Source: Flavihumibacter soli
GTDB lineage: Bacteria > Bacteroidota > Bacteroidia > Sphingobacteriales > Sphingobacteriaceae
Reading direction: 5' to 3'
Assembly (NCBI RefSeq): GCF_010692725.1
Contig: NZ_JAAFZB010000087.1
Span: 1-64,000 of the forward strand
DNA: 64,000 nucleotides
The position numbers and the translations under genes are program-made. The notes under the pieces were generated by a model. The model saw only the letters and a list, made by a program, of their open reading frames with translations. It searched no databases and was not told the DNA's origin. Of this stretch, positions 9,902 to 18,679 are shown one piece after another (position 1 is the first letter of the stretch; each line of letters begins with the position of its first letter).

Positions 9902-10855
9902 TTAAAGCCAGTTCTTCTTCTTGAAGTAAAGAAGGGTTGTTGCCGAGGAGAGTATCATCAGGAATATTGCGGTCGCATAGCCATAATCCCAGTAAAGCTC
10001 GGGCATAAAACGGAAGTTCATGCCATAGATACTGGCAATAAGTGTTGGGGGCATAAAGGCAACGGTTGCTACGGTAAAGATCTTAATTACCCGGTTCTGT
10101 TCTATATTCACCAGGCCCATGAAATTGTTCTGCAGGTATTCCAGCCTTTCAAAAGCGAATTTATTGTGTTCGATCAGGGAGCCGATATCTTTAACCATGA
10201 TCCGAAGTACGCTGGTATAATCTTCCGGAACCAAGCCGCTCTTTAAAAGCGATGAGATCAGACGCTGTTTGTCAATTATGTTTTCACGCATCAGCATGTT
10301 ATTGTTCTGATACAGCGAGATCAGGTGCAGAAACTCTTCATCCGCACGTTTCTGGTGAATTGTCAATTGCTGGTTCAGGTCAGCAATTTGCTTTGCGAGG
10401 CCTTCGATGATGTCTGCATCCTGGTCGATACCGGTTTCTAAAATAGTCAGTAATATATGGTAGCCGTTCTGGTATCCTGCCGGGTTCGCCCGGATCCTTT
10501 TTACAGCATCCCCGAAGGTTTTTAGATCATTATCCCGGTAAGTGAACAGGATCCCCTTTTCAAGTACAATTGACACCGGGTAGTAATTGAAACCTTCTTC
10601 CTTAAGTGACAGAAAGTTAGAGTTAATGATCAGCTCATCCTCAACCTCATTGAATCGTGATGAACTCTCTATCTCAACAGATTCTTCATGGGATGAATAC
10701 TTAATGTCGAAGTATGTTTCCACTTTAACCTTCTCTTCGATGGTTGGGTTCTGAAGATCTACCCATACCAGGCTCTCAAGCGGTATACTTCTTAATAGTT
10801 CAAGATCAGTTTCTTTGGCCAATCTTCTTTCCTTTTTATAGTATATCCGGAGCAT
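9902..10855 (-). CDS. corA: Magnesium/cobalt transporter CorA
   Basis: A 317-residue inner-membrane channel for Mg2+ (and Co2+, Ni2+). The long N-terminal cytoplasmic part is rich in charged helices, and two transmembrane helices at the C-terminus carry the signature YGMNF (about residue 278) between them, followed by the acidic loop MPELYW. Length matches the family. Translation starts at the ATG at 10855, behind a promoter that is shared back to back with the divergent radical SAM gene. It ends 85 bases before icmF on the same strand. Confidence 0.92.
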   Translation of the reverse strand: MLRIYYKKERRLAKETDLELLRSIPLESLVWVDLQNPTIEEKVKVETYFDIKYSSHEESVEIESSSRFNEVEDELIINSNFLSLKEEGFNYYPVSIVLEKGILFTYRDNDLKTFGDAVKRIRANPAGYQNGYHILLTILETGIDQDADIIEGLAKQIADLNQQLTIHQKRADEEFLHLISLYQNNNMLMRENIIDKQRLISSLLKSGLVPEDYTSVLRIMVKDIGSLIEHNKFAFERLEYLQNNFMGLVNIEQNRVIKIFTVATVAFMPPTLIASIYGMNFRFMPELYWDYGYATAIFLMILSSATTLLYFKKKNWL

Positions 10856-10886
10856 AGAAGCGGGTATGTGTTAAAAAATTGATTCG

Positions 10887-10902
10887 TATATTTGCAAAAA
10901 TA
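10887..10902. promoter_or_regulatory. Abutting divergent -7 elements (corA and radical SAM gene)
   Basis: TATATTTG (10887-10894, + strand) is immediately followed by CAAAAATA (10895-10902), which is TATTTTTG on the - strand. Both match TAnnTTTG exactly, so RNA polymerase sites for the two divergent genes touch each other. The + transcript would begin only about 8 bases before its TTG start codon. Confidence 0.6.
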
Positions 10903-10908
10903 TAAGAT

Positions 10909-11871
10909 TTGAGCACTCCATTAGATTTCGGGCATAAGAATTACAATCATTACGGCGCTTACCTGCGTAACAAGTACGACGGTAAGAAGGTGTATAAGAT
11001 TATCGCCGATGCCGGTTTCACCTGCCCGAATCGTGACGGTAGCAAAGGATATGGAGGGTGCACCTATTGCAACGTCGATTCCTTCACGCCGGAACTTTCC
11101 CGCAAGCTGCCCACTATTCGCGAGCAGATAGAGCAGGGCATGGAACGTGCCATAAAAAACTATAAGGCAGACAAGTTTATTATTTATTTTCAGCCTAATA
11201 CCAATACCTACGCACCGACACATTATTTAAAGATGCTTTATGATGAAGCTCTGAGCATCAATACCGAAAATGTCGTTGGTTTATCGGTAGGAACCCGCCC
11301 CGACTGTATCGATTTCGAGAAGGTGGCCCTGCTGGAGAGTTATTCAGATCGTTTTGATGTTGATCTCGAAATGGGAATGGAATCCATTTATGACGATACG
11401 CTTTTAAAAATTAACCGCGGCTGCACGCACCAGGAACTTGAGAACGCCCTGAACCTGGCGAACAGCAGTAAGATAGATATTTGTGTTCACACGATCTTTG
11501 GTTTTCCATGGGAAACCCATGAGATGATGCTCCGATACGCCGATGAGATCAACCGTTTCCCGCAGATTAAGTTCATTAAACTTCACCATCTTCATATCGT
11601 AAAGGGTTCCATCATGGGATCACGATTCAAAAAGGAACCGTTTAAACTATTTACAATTGATGAATACACCGACTTTCTTGCCGAATTTATTCCTCTTTTA
11701 AGGCCAGATATCGTTCTTCAGCGAATATTCGGACTTGCCGATTACGACCTGCTTATTGCACCGAACTGGGGCAAGAAGAAGTCGGAGATTCAAAGCTACA
11801 TCGATAAGAGACTAGAAAAAATGGGTGTGATGCAGGGAAGCCGCTATTCCCCAGCTATTCTCACTGTGTAA
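10909..11871 (+). CDS. TIGR01212 family radical SAM protein (YhcC-like)
   Basis: A 320-residue radical SAM enzyme. The cluster-binding cysteines occur as C-x9-C-x2-C in CPNRDGSKGYGGCTYC, near residues 39-52, the spacing typical of the YhcC/TIGR01212 family. Later blocks such as SVGTRPDC and LEMGMES belong to the SAM-binding barrel. The biochemical role of the family is not settled. The start is a TTG codon: there is no ATG between the promoter and the cluster motif, and the next Met lies beyond the cysteines. It is divergent from corA with touching promoters, and is followed by a long AT-rich gap. Confidence 0.9.
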   Translation: MSTPLDFGHKNYNHYGAYLRNKYDGKKVYKIIADAGFTCPNRDGSKGYGGCTYCNVDSFTPELSRKLPTIREQIEQGMERAIKNYKADKFIIYFQPNTNTYAPTHYLKMLYDEALSINTENVVGLSVGTRPDCIDFEKVALLESYSDRFDVDLEMGMESIYDDTLLKINRGCTHQELENALNLANSSKIDICVHTIFGFPWETHEMMLRYADEINRFPQIKFIKLHHLHIVKGSIMGSRFKKEPFKLFTIDEYTDFLAEFIPLLRPDIVLQRIFGLADYDLLIAPNWGKKKSEIQSYIDKRLEKMGVMQGSRYSPAILTV

Positions 11872-12311
11872 ACAGCTTTAACTATAATATTTATAGCATT
11901 TCCTTTATCAGCCGTTCTCATCGGCTTAATTTCAGTGCTTTTTTCTTCCCCTTGACGGATCGGATGTGTTGCGGCTAACATAAGCCCGATGTTGTATTCA
12001 ACCGGATCTTATTCAGATTCTCTGATATTTCACATTATTTTTTGCAATTTCCTGATTGTTTTTCCCAGTTATAGGCATTTTTTTTCTCAAAAAGGTAAAA
12101 AGTTATCGAGTAAAAGGTAATTTGATGCAATTATTTCAATTTATACATAGTTTTTCAACTGTGATTCTTTATAAATTGAAATTTCAGACTAATAATATTG
12201 TGATATTCGCAAAAGTTTGTCTGTTTATGTGATTTTTATAAAATAAATGTCCGTTTTTATTAAATTTGATATAACATAATCGTGATTATTATAAAATCAA
12301 TTAAACAAGCT
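11872..12311 (+). promoter_or_regulatory. AT-rich leader region of the ammonium transporter gene
   Basis: About 440 bases without a gene, strongly AT-rich. A TAAATTTG -7 element lies at 12261-12268, giving a leader of about 36 bases to the ATG at 12312. No clear -33 element, riboswitch or terminator hairpin was seen, and no obvious nitrogen-control palindrome could be identified by eye. Confidence 0.45.
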
Positions 12312-13721
12312 ATGGAAAAGAATTTGCTTACACTCAAACAGATTGCCCCGTTTACCATTTTAGCAGCCGTTGCGGTCGGAGCAATATTTATTCCCACACT
12401 TCCTGTCTTTGCAGACAACAGCAAGTATGTACCCGCCGACATCGCATGGGTACTGGTTGCAACGGCCCTGGTCTTTTTGATGACCCCAGGACTGGCCTTC
12501 TTTTACGGCGGAATGGTTAACCGTAAGAACGTGATCTCAACCATGATCAAAAGTGTTGTTGCCGCCGGTGTTACTACTATCCTTTGGGTAACGGTCGGAT
12601 TCAGCCTCGCCTTCGGAAATACAATAGGCGGATTTATCGGTGATCCGACAACCTTCCTGTTTTTCAAGGATGTTAGTTCGGGTGCGCCCTGGAGCCTGGC
12701 ACCAACAATTCCTCTGGCCCTCTTCGCGACCTTCCAGCTGATGTTCGCCATCATTACCCCGGGCCTTGTTGTCGGAGCGGTCGCCGAACGTATTCGTTTC
12801 ACCTCCTATATCCTGTTTATCGCCCTGTTCGGATTGCTCGTTTATTTTCCACTGGCACACTGGACCTGGCATCCGGAAGGATTCCTGTTTGCCATGGGTG
12901 TATTTGACTTTGCTGGTGGTACGGTTGTACATATTTCCGCCGGCTGCGCAGCCCTTGCAGGCGCTCTGGTATTGAAACGTCGTAAAGTGCACATGGAAAG
13001 AACCGAGATCCCACCTGCCAATATTCCCTATGTACTGATCGGAACAGGTCTGCTCTGGTTTGGCTGGTTCGGCTTTAACGCTGGTTCAGCGCTGGGCGCT
13101 AATTCCTTAGCAGTATCTGCCTTCGCCGCAACAAATGCTGCTGCAGCCTCCGCAGGATTAACCTGGATGTTCTTCGATGTTATCAGGGGGAAAAAACCAT
13201 CCGTCCTCGGTTTCTGTATTGGTGCCGTTGTCGGACTTGTTGCTATCACCCCTGGCGCAGGCTATGTGGCAATTCCGCAAAGTATCTTTATCGGGTTTGT
13301 AGCCTCTATTATTTCGAATCTCGCTATTTCGCTGAAATCCAAAACTGCACTTGATGATACCCTGGATGTATTTCCCTGCCATGGTGTTGGCGGTATTGTT
13401 GGGATGATCCTTACCGGAGTCTTTGCAACCAAGGCAGTCAATTCTGCCGGACCCGACGGCTTATTCTATGGTGATGCAGCCTTCTTCATCACCCAGCTAA
13501 AAGGCGTGGCGATCGTGGTGCTCTACAGCTTTGTCGTTTCCTATGGGATCTTCAAACTCATCAACTTCATACAACCTATCCGGGTATCTTCTGAGGATGA
13601 AGAACTGGGGCTGGACGAAAGTCAGCATAACGAAAAATACCTGCAAGGTACATTGCTGGTAACCCATAACGGGGTTAGCGTTCAAAAGGATTCCAGCGAC
13701 CTCGAAAAAGAACTGCATTAA
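12312..13721 (+). CDS. amt: Ammonium transporter Amt
   Basis: A 469-residue Amt/MEP/Rh channel that takes up ammonium across the inner membrane. A hydrophobic N-terminal segment is followed by eleven predicted membrane helices. The two pore histidines are present in FAGGTVVHISAG and in PCHGVGGIVGM, and FYGGMV and the GFIGDP block are also typical. The ATG at 12312 is preferred over a GTG at 12282 because the latter would follow the -7 element by only 13 bases and adds an unusual MIIIKS tail. The C-terminal cytoplasmic tail is long and acidic. No PII (GlnK) gene is adjacent; instead an outer-membrane porin follows after 38 bases, probably in the same transcript. Confidence 0.94.
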   Translation: MEKNLLTLKQIAPFTILAAVAVGAIFIPTLPVFADNSKYVPADIAWVLVATALVFLMTPGLAFFYGGMVNRKNVISTMIKSVVAAGVTTILWVTVGFSLAFGNTIGGFIGDPTTFLFFKDVSSGAPWSLAPTIPLALFATFQLMFAIITPGLVVGAVAERIRFTSYILFIALFGLLVYFPLAHWTWHPEGFLFAMGVFDFAGGTVVHISAGCAALAGALVLKRRKVHMERTEIPPANIPYVLIGTGLLWFGWFGFNAGSALGANSLAVSAFAATNAAAASAGLTWMFFDVIRGKKPSVLGFCIGAVVGLVAITPGAGYVAIPQSIFIGFVASIISNLAISLKSKTALDDTLDVFPCHGVGGIVGMILTGVFATKAVNSAGPDGLFYGDAAFFITQLKGVAIVVLYSFVVSYGIFKLINFIQPIRVSSEDEELGLDESQHNEKYLQGTLLVTHNGVSVQKDSSDLEKELH

Positions 13722-13759
13722 TATGTAATCATTTAAGTTTTCACCTAAAACGCTTTTTT

Positions 13760-14836
13760 ATGTTTAGTAAGAAGAATGCGGCTACTCTCGTAGTAGCCAT
13801 GGGGTCCTTATGTGCCTATGGGCAGGACTCGGTGACCGTAAATAAACCCCTTATATCGGGGTTTGCAGATGCCTATTACCGCTATAGTTTTCTTGAACCG
13901 ACACCTGCGGATAATACTTTTGATAACTACACCAGCTTCACCAATTCCCATAATTCTTTCGAACTGGGTATGCTTTCGGTGAAGGTGGAGCACAGCTTCG
14001 GTAAGGTCGCAGTAGTGGGTGACCTGGGGTTCGGTAAGAGAGCGCAGGATTTTTCCTACAATGATAATATGAGCATGCTTGCCATCAAGCAGCTTTACCT
14101 CAGTTACTCACCCTGGGAAAATGTGAAGTTTACCGCCGGGAGCTGGGCAACCCACATCGGCTATGAATTGGTTGATGCCCCTGCTAACCGTAACTACAGC
14201 ATGAGCTACATGTTTTCGTACGGGCCCTTCTTCCATACCGGGCTTAAGGTAGATGCAACGGTTGGCAAGAGTGGCTTCATGCTCGGAATAACAAATCCCT
14301 CAGATTATAAAACTGCCAACTTTGCCCGTAAATACGTGATCGGGCAATATAGCCTGGCTTTGGCTGAGGACCGGCTCAAATTCTACCTGAATGGACTGGC
14401 CGGCAAGATGAACTCCGACAGTCGCAATAACCAGTTCGACTTAGTGGCGACGGGAGTAGTGTCCGACAAGTTCAGCCTGGGTTACAATGGTACGATTGCG
14501 ACATCCCAGGGAAAGGACTCCATTTCCGGGCAATGGATGGATGCCGACCAATGGTGGGGGTCTGCTCTTTACTTCAATTACGACCCTTCTGTTGTTTTTG
14601 GACTGACCCTCAGGACGGAATATTTTTCAGACAATAACGGTGTTACCGCTCCTTTTTCTGGAACAACAGGAGGAAATGTCTTTGCCACCACACTTTCCGG
14701 AAATATCAGGCTGAATAACCTGGTGCTCATTCCTGAAGTCAGAGTTGATAACGCCAGCTCTGATATTTTCGTCAAGGATTCCGGCCCTTCAGGTCGCTCA
14801 CCGAGTTTCATCTTCGGCGCATACTATAAATTTTAA
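13760..14836 (+). CDS. Outer-membrane porin downstream of amt
   Basis: A 358-residue protein with a signal peptide cleaved after CAYG (about residue 21) and a chain of alternating amphipathic beta strands ending in a C-terminal aromatic residue (YYKF), as expected for a 14-16-stranded outer-membrane barrel. It resembles the porins that are often found beside ammonium transporters in Bacteroidota, so it may let ammonium or small amines across the outer membrane. It starts 38 bases after amt on the same strand with no terminator between. The transported substrate is inferred from this neighbour only. Confidence 0.78.
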   Translation: MFSKKNAATLVVAMGSLCAYGQDSVTVNKPLISGFADAYYRYSFLEPTPADNTFDNYTSFTNSHNSFELGMLSVKVEHSFGKVAVVGDLGFGKRAQDFSYNDNMSMLAIKQLYLSYSPWENVKFTAGSWATHIGYELVDAPANRNYSMSYMFSYGPFFHTGLKVDATVGKSGFMLGITNPSDYKTANFARKYVIGQYSLALAEDRLKFYLNGLAGKMNSDSRNNQFDLVATGVVSDKFSLGYNGTIATSQGKDSISGQWMDADQWWGSALYFNYDPSVVFGLTLRTEYFSDNNGVTAPFSGTTGGNVFATTLSGNIRLNNLVLIPEVRVDNASSDIFVKDSGPSGRSPSFIFGAYYKF

Positions 14837-14859
14837 TAAGGAGATCTGACCGGGTGGGT

Positions 14860-15333
14860 TTACTGCACCATTTTATTGGCGCATGCAGAACTGGCAAAAG
14901 CCTCAGGCTTGGCTTTAAATACAAAGCCCATGCTTAGAATATAACCCATAGCCTCATGGAGCGCCAGGTTAGACTTAAACATCGGGTTGGTATTAATGTC
15001 CGCGTGCACCTCCAGGTCCACGTCATACAGGTCGAGCAGGTCGCAGAGCGAATAGGCGCATTCAATGGACTTCTGCACTTCAGCGAGCATACGTTCTTTA
15101 ATGCTCATTTTCTGGACCTGCCGTTCCTGCTGGATAAACATAAAGCCGCCCTTCTGCTGGCGCAGGAAAACGATCACCGTGGCAAAATCAATGGTGTTCC
15201 CTTTCACCTGTGAATCGGTACCTATGCAAACTTTTAACTTGTTGCCCGCATAATATTCCCTTTCAATCGCAGTTTCTACTTCCTGAAGAATGGGTGCGTG
15301 AATGATTTCACCGCTAAATTTTTTCCACGACAT
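14860..15333 (-). CDS. RNase H-like YkuK family protein (DUF458)
   Basis: A 157-residue protein with the RNase H-like fold of the YkuK/DUF458 family. The first strand carries KVCIGTDSQVKG with the conserved Asp, and HADINTNP supplies a second conserved acidic block. Members lack a settled biochemical function, although they are thought to be nuclease-like. It converges with the porin gene and is divergent from the lipoprotein esterase. Confidence 0.8.
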   Translation of the reverse strand: MSWKKFSGEIIHAPILQEVETAIEREYYAGNKLKVCIGTDSQVKGNTIDFATVIVFLRQQKGGFMFIQQERQVQKMSIKERMLAEVQKSIECAYSLCDLLDLYDVDLEVHADINTNPMFKSNLALHEAMGYILSMGFVFKAKPEAFASSACANKMVQ

Positions 15334-15361
15334 AATTTAAAAATTAAGTAGGAACGAGCAG

Positions 15362-15383
15362 ATCACATTTTCTTTATTGTGAT
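15362..15383. promoter_or_regulatory. Inverted repeat in the divergent YkuK/esterase spacer
   Basis: ATCACA (15362-15367) and TGTGAT (15378-15383) are reverse complements 10 bases apart. The orientation is opposite to the Crp half-site order of E. coli, so it is not called a Crp site. It may be an operator for either gene; the evidence is position only. Confidence 0.25.
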
Positions 15384-15457
15384 TAATTAAAGATAGAATA
15401 TTGCGGATAAACTTTTTGTTATTTATTTGTTAACAAGTTAACATTCAGGGCATAAGT

Positions 15458-16297
15458 ATGACGAGAACAACATTCCCGGTTTTGTTTTTCCTGTTGATCC
15501 TCTTCACGGGCTGTAAGAAAGATCCGGTACGAACGGCTGTTAATTTAGGGAAGGAAGATCTGACGAATGTCCGGTACGGGCTTCATGCCAGTCAGACGCT
15601 GGATGTTTACCTGCCAGCCGACAGGAACACTGCGACGAAGACGATCATCTTTGTACACGGCGGTTTCTGGATAGGCGGCGACAAGGGCGACCTTGCCGGC
15701 ATTGCCAGGGAATTCCGCGACAGGGGTTACGTAGCCGTTTCCATGAATTACCGGCTGGCTAATACTGCCGAAAATAATGTGCATCCGGCACAGGTCACTG
15801 ACCTTGGTACTGCGATCAACCTTATAGAGGATAAGGCCGATGAATGGAAAATTTCTGCAGATAAGGTTGCTCTGGCGGGTGTCAGCGCAGGAGGGCATAT
15901 TGCTCTTTTGTATACTTATGCCTATGACACAGGCAACCACGTTAAAACAGTGATATCTTTTGCAGGGCCGGCCAACCTGGCCAATATGCAGAATGCCAGC
16001 CCGCAGCAAGCGCAGGTAGTACGCTGGTTCCTCGGTGCGGGTGCTCCGGCATCTGTTTATCAGCAGGCCAGTCCCCTGAGTCATGTTGATGCCGCAACAA
16101 AGCCAACGCTGCTGCTTCACGGCAAGCTGGATGCCATCGTTCCCTACCAGCAGTCCCTTGAGCTGAAAGCCCGTCTCGACCAGTTCGGTGTAAAAAGTAA
16201 GCTTGTAACTTATGAAAATTCCGGTCATGAAGCCGATCTGAATGCGGTGCCCGGTCTGATAGCCGAGATCGATAGCTGGCTCCGGGAGGTCAATTAG
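15458..16297 (+). CDS. Lipoprotein alpha/beta-hydrolase (carboxylesterase-like)
   Basis: A 279-residue hydrolase anchored by a lipid: the lipobox FTGC places the acylated Cys at residue 19. The fold is of the hormone-sensitive-lipase/BD-FAE type, with the oxyanion motif HGGFW (67-71), nucleophile Ser143 in GVSAGG, an Asp in GKLDAIVP and His in SGHEAD near the end. It most likely deacylates a small ester or a decorated sugar in the periplasm or on the cell surface. It lies upstream of the GH16 gene but is separated from it by its own promoter, so it may only be a neighbour. Confidence 0.85.
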   Translation: MTRTTFPVLFFLLILFTGCKKDPVRTAVNLGKEDLTNVRYGLHASQTLDVYLPADRNTATKTIIFVHGGFWIGGDKGDLAGIAREFRDRGYVAVSMNYRLANTAENNVHPAQVTDLGTAINLIEDKADEWKISADKVALAGVSAGGHIALLYTYAYDTGNHVKTVISFAGPANLANMQNASPQQAQVVRWFLGAGAPASVYQQASPLSHVDAATKPTLLLHGKLDAIVPYQQSLELKARLDQFGVKSKLVTYENSGHEADLNAVPGLIAEIDSWLREVN

Positions 16298-16346
16298 TCA
16301 ATTTGCTGATAATTTGCTGATGTGTTAATTTGTCAAAGAGTTAATG
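16290..16346. repeat. Degenerate octamer repeats of TAATTTGC type
   Basis: Several degenerate copies of AATTTGCT and TTAATTTG type follow the esterase stop codon. The reverse complement (GCAAATTA, ACAAATTA) matches units of the octamer array at 32914-32985, so this is a small dispersed member of the same low-complexity repeat family. Confidence 0.5.
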
Positions 16347-16443
16347 GACGGGGGAGGAATCTATGCAAATAGGACTGCGTGGGCGGTTGGCGTATATATT
16401 CCCCCTGGCTGGGGGCGCTTGGACTTTATATTTTCCCAAACCC

Positions 16444-16496
16444 TTGCTATTGCGGCTAATTACTTTTTACTTTGATAGTGCGTGTGCGCATACGCA
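16444..16496 (+). promoter_or_regulatory. Promoter and LacI-type operator of the GH16 gene
   Basis: TTG (16444-16446), a 20-bp spacer and TTACTTTG (16467-16474) fit the Bacteroidota promoter pattern with one mismatch. Four bases later an 18-bp palindrome TGCGTGTGCGCATACGCA (16479-16496, 8 of 9 pairs matching, central CG) covers the expected transcription start. The same arrangement, almost base for base, precedes susC at 58.9 kb. Confidence 0.8.
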
Positions 16497-16542
16497 AGTA
16501 TTTCGAAGACCAATTAATTCTTGCAAGAAGTTATAACCCAGG

Positions 16543-17412
16543 ATGATTAAAAATATTTTCACATTAGTTGTTACCTGTTCGCTGCTCGGCGTCAGTTTTT
16601 CAGAGGCCCAGGTGAAGCCGACCCAGGAAAAAACAGACCGTAGTGCTGCAACAGCAAGCCAGCCTGCCAGGCAAAATTGGACATTTGAAAAAAAGCCATC
16701 CTGGTTTGACGAGTTTAACGACTCGGGAAGGCCTGATTCCACTAAATGGGGCTATGACATTGGCGGTGACGGATGGGGCAACAACGAGCTGCAGTACTAT
16801 ACCAACAGCTTAAGTAATTCCAGTGTGAACAAGGGTGTTTTAACGATCACTGCCCGCAGTGAAAAACGGGAGGGGAAAGAGTACACATCGGCACGGCTTG
16901 TCTCCAAGAATAAGGGCGATTTCCTGTATGGCAGGTTCGAGATCAAAGCCCGGCTCCCGGTAGGCAAAGGTACCTGGCCGGCAATCTGGATGTTACCCAC
17001 CGACTGGTCATATGGCGGCTGGCCGGCATCAGGGGAGATCGACATTATGGAACATGTTGGTTACGACCAGGATAATGTTCATATGAGTGTTCATACCGAA
17101 ACCTATCATCATTCCATCGGCACTCAAAAAACAGCTACGAAGATAATACCGGGCGTTAGCAAGGACTTTCATGTCTACCGGGTTGACTGGACGCCTGATT
17201 CAATAACAGGTTTCATTGATGGAAAGGAGATGTTCCACTTCGTCAACGAGGGAACCGGATTCAAGGCCTGGCCTTTTGACAAACGCTTTCACCTGTTACT
17301 AAACGTTGCTTTCGGCGGAAACTGGGGTGCAGCCAAGGGAATTGATCCGCAGGTGCTGCCGCAGAATATGGAAGTCGACTATGTGAGGGTTTACAAAATG
17401 AACGAGAAGTAA
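16543..17412 (+). CDS. Secreted GH16 endo-beta-glucanase (laminarinase type)
   Basis: A 289-residue glycoside hydrolase of family 16. A signal peptide ends near SEAQ (residue 23); a short Ser/Thr/Gln-rich linker leads to the jelly-roll domain from about residue 52. The catalytic motif EIDIME (165-170) gives nucleophile Glu165, helper Asp167 and acid/base Glu170, and the bulge form ExDxxE is that of beta-1,3-glucanases (laminarinase) and lichenase relatives. WPAIWMLP is also diagnostic. It should cut beta-1,3- or mixed-linkage glucans outside the cytoplasm. Its promoter carries the same palindrome as the SusC/SusD locus at 59 kb, so it is probably controlled by the LacI-type protein there. A Gfo/Idh gene follows after 75 bases. 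Confidence 0.92.
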   Translation: MIKNIFTLVVTCSLLGVSFSEAQVKPTQEKTDRSAATASQPARQNWTFEKKPSWFDEFNDSGRPDSTKWGYDIGGDGWGNNELQYYTNSLSNSSVNKGVLTITARSEKREGKEYTSARLVSKNKGDFLYGRFEIKARLPVGKGTWPAIWMLPTDWSYGGWPASGEIDIMEHVGYDQDNVHMSVHTETYHHSIGTQKTATKIIPGVSKDFHVYRVDWTPDSITGFIDGKEMFHFVNEGTGFKAWPFDKRFHLLLNVAFGGNWGAAKGIDPQVLPQNMEVDYVRVYKMNEK

Positions 17413-17487
17413 TTTAAACACTAAAAAAACCGTATCATCATCCGGGGAATCTCAACAAACGAAAATAATCTTCAAAATCACACACAT

Positions 17488-18642
17488 ATGACCCGTCAGC
17501 AATTTTTACAGCAGTCCGCTATGGCGGGCGCCGCCGTATTGCTTTCTTCTCTTGAAGGATTTGCATTAAGCAGGGACAATAAAAAAATTAAGGTTGCCGT
17601 CATTGGCTGCGGCAGTGTGTCCGGCTCGTACCTGCCGCACTTATCTGCATCAAGCTTTGTCGAGATCGTTAGTGTCTGCGACATCATTCCGGAGCGGGCC
17701 GTTGCGCGCGCCAGGGAATTTAATGTAGCGCATTACTATCCGCATATCGACCAGATGCTTGCGGGCGTGCCATTTGATATGATGATCACGTTGACGGATA
17801 TGCAGGAGCACGGCCGCCTGAACAGGCAGGCTCTCGAGGCGGGTAAACATGTGTGGAGTGAAAAGCCGCTGGCCAATACCTATAAAGAAGGCCGGGCCCT
17901 GGTTGACTTTGCGCAGAGCAAAAAATTACGGATCTGGGGAGCACCCGCCGTGGTTAACAGTCCCCAGTTTGCTTTTATGTCAAAGGCCATTCGCGAGGGT
18001 AAACTGGGAAGAGTATCAAGTGCGCATGCTCATTACGGGCATACAGGTCCGACCTGGTCGTCTTTTTTCTACGAGGAACTCGGCGGCAGCCTGCCTGACC
18101 TGGGTGTCTATAACCTGGCGACCCTGACCGGTCTCCTCGGGCCCGCAAAGTCAGTAATGGCAATGACAACTATTGTGACCCCGGAGCGAAAAATCGATAA
18201 CAAGGGAACCATACAGGTGCGTGCCGAAGATAATTCGCAGGTAATTATGGAACATGCCGGGGGCGTGCTCTCGAATGTTCAATGCGGTTTCAACTTTTTC
18301 GATCCGCATGGCCACCAGGGAAAGAGCGAAGAAAATCAAACCATACAGATCTGGGGTACTCATGGAAATATGGCGTTGGCCGGTTATGACTGGGCACCGC
18401 ACGGAGTGGACATGGTTACCCACGATCATGAAGCGCCGCAACGTTTTGTTCCCGATCCCGGCGACTATGTCTGGCAGCAGGGAGCCTCTGTAATTTCGGA
18501 ATCACTCGTTACCGGCACCGAACCCCTGATCGCAGTGGAACACGCCCTTCATGTCCTTGAAATTATTGAGGCTGCAAGAAAGTCCGGTAAAACAGGTCGT
18601 AAGATCAACCTCAAGTCTAGCTTTAAATTCCCGGTAGTGTGA
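17488..18642 (+). CDS. Gfo/Idh/MocA family oxidoreductase, exported
   Basis: A 384-residue NAD(P)-dependent sugar oxidoreductase. The N-terminus (TRQQFLQQ followed by AMAGAAVLL) resembles a Tat signal with only one Arg of the pair, so export is likely but not certain. The dinucleotide motif VIGCGSVSG lies near residue 38, and the family motif EKP near residue 130 (WSEKPLAN). It is only 75 bases downstream of the GH16 glucanase, with no terminator seen, and may act on sugars released by it. It is a paralogue of the Gfo/Idh gene at 3.9 kb, but without a DUF1080 partner here. Confidence 0.85.
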   Translation: MTRQQFLQQSAMAGAAVLLSSLEGFALSRDNKKIKVAVIGCGSVSGSYLPHLSASSFVEIVSVCDIIPERAVARAREFNVAHYYPHIDQMLAGVPFDMMITLTDMQEHGRLNRQALEAGKHVWSEKPLANTYKEGRALVDFAQSKKLRIWGAPAVVNSPQFAFMSKAIREGKLGRVSSAHAHYGHTGPTWSSFFYEELGGSLPDLGVYNLATLTGLLGPAKSVMAMTTIVTPERKIDNKGTIQVRAEDNSQVIMEHAGGVLSNVQCGFNFFDPHGHQGKSEENQTIQIWGTHGNMALAGYDWAPHGVDMVTHDHEAPQRFVPDPGDYVWQQGASVISESLVTGTEPLIAVEHALHVLEIIEAARKSGKTGRKINLKSSFKFPVV

Positions 18643-18679
18643 GAGCAGTTTTTCCAGACGCTTTAAAGCATAGCGGGCG

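Noticed and set aside
15362-15383. Crp-type binding site
   Set aside because: The half-sites are in the reverse order (TCACA then TGTGA) with a 10-base spacer.
15545-16228. 227-codon minus-strand frame inside the esterase gene
   Set aside because: The plus strand has lipobox, GxSxG and catalytic His; the reverse frame has no motif or start context.
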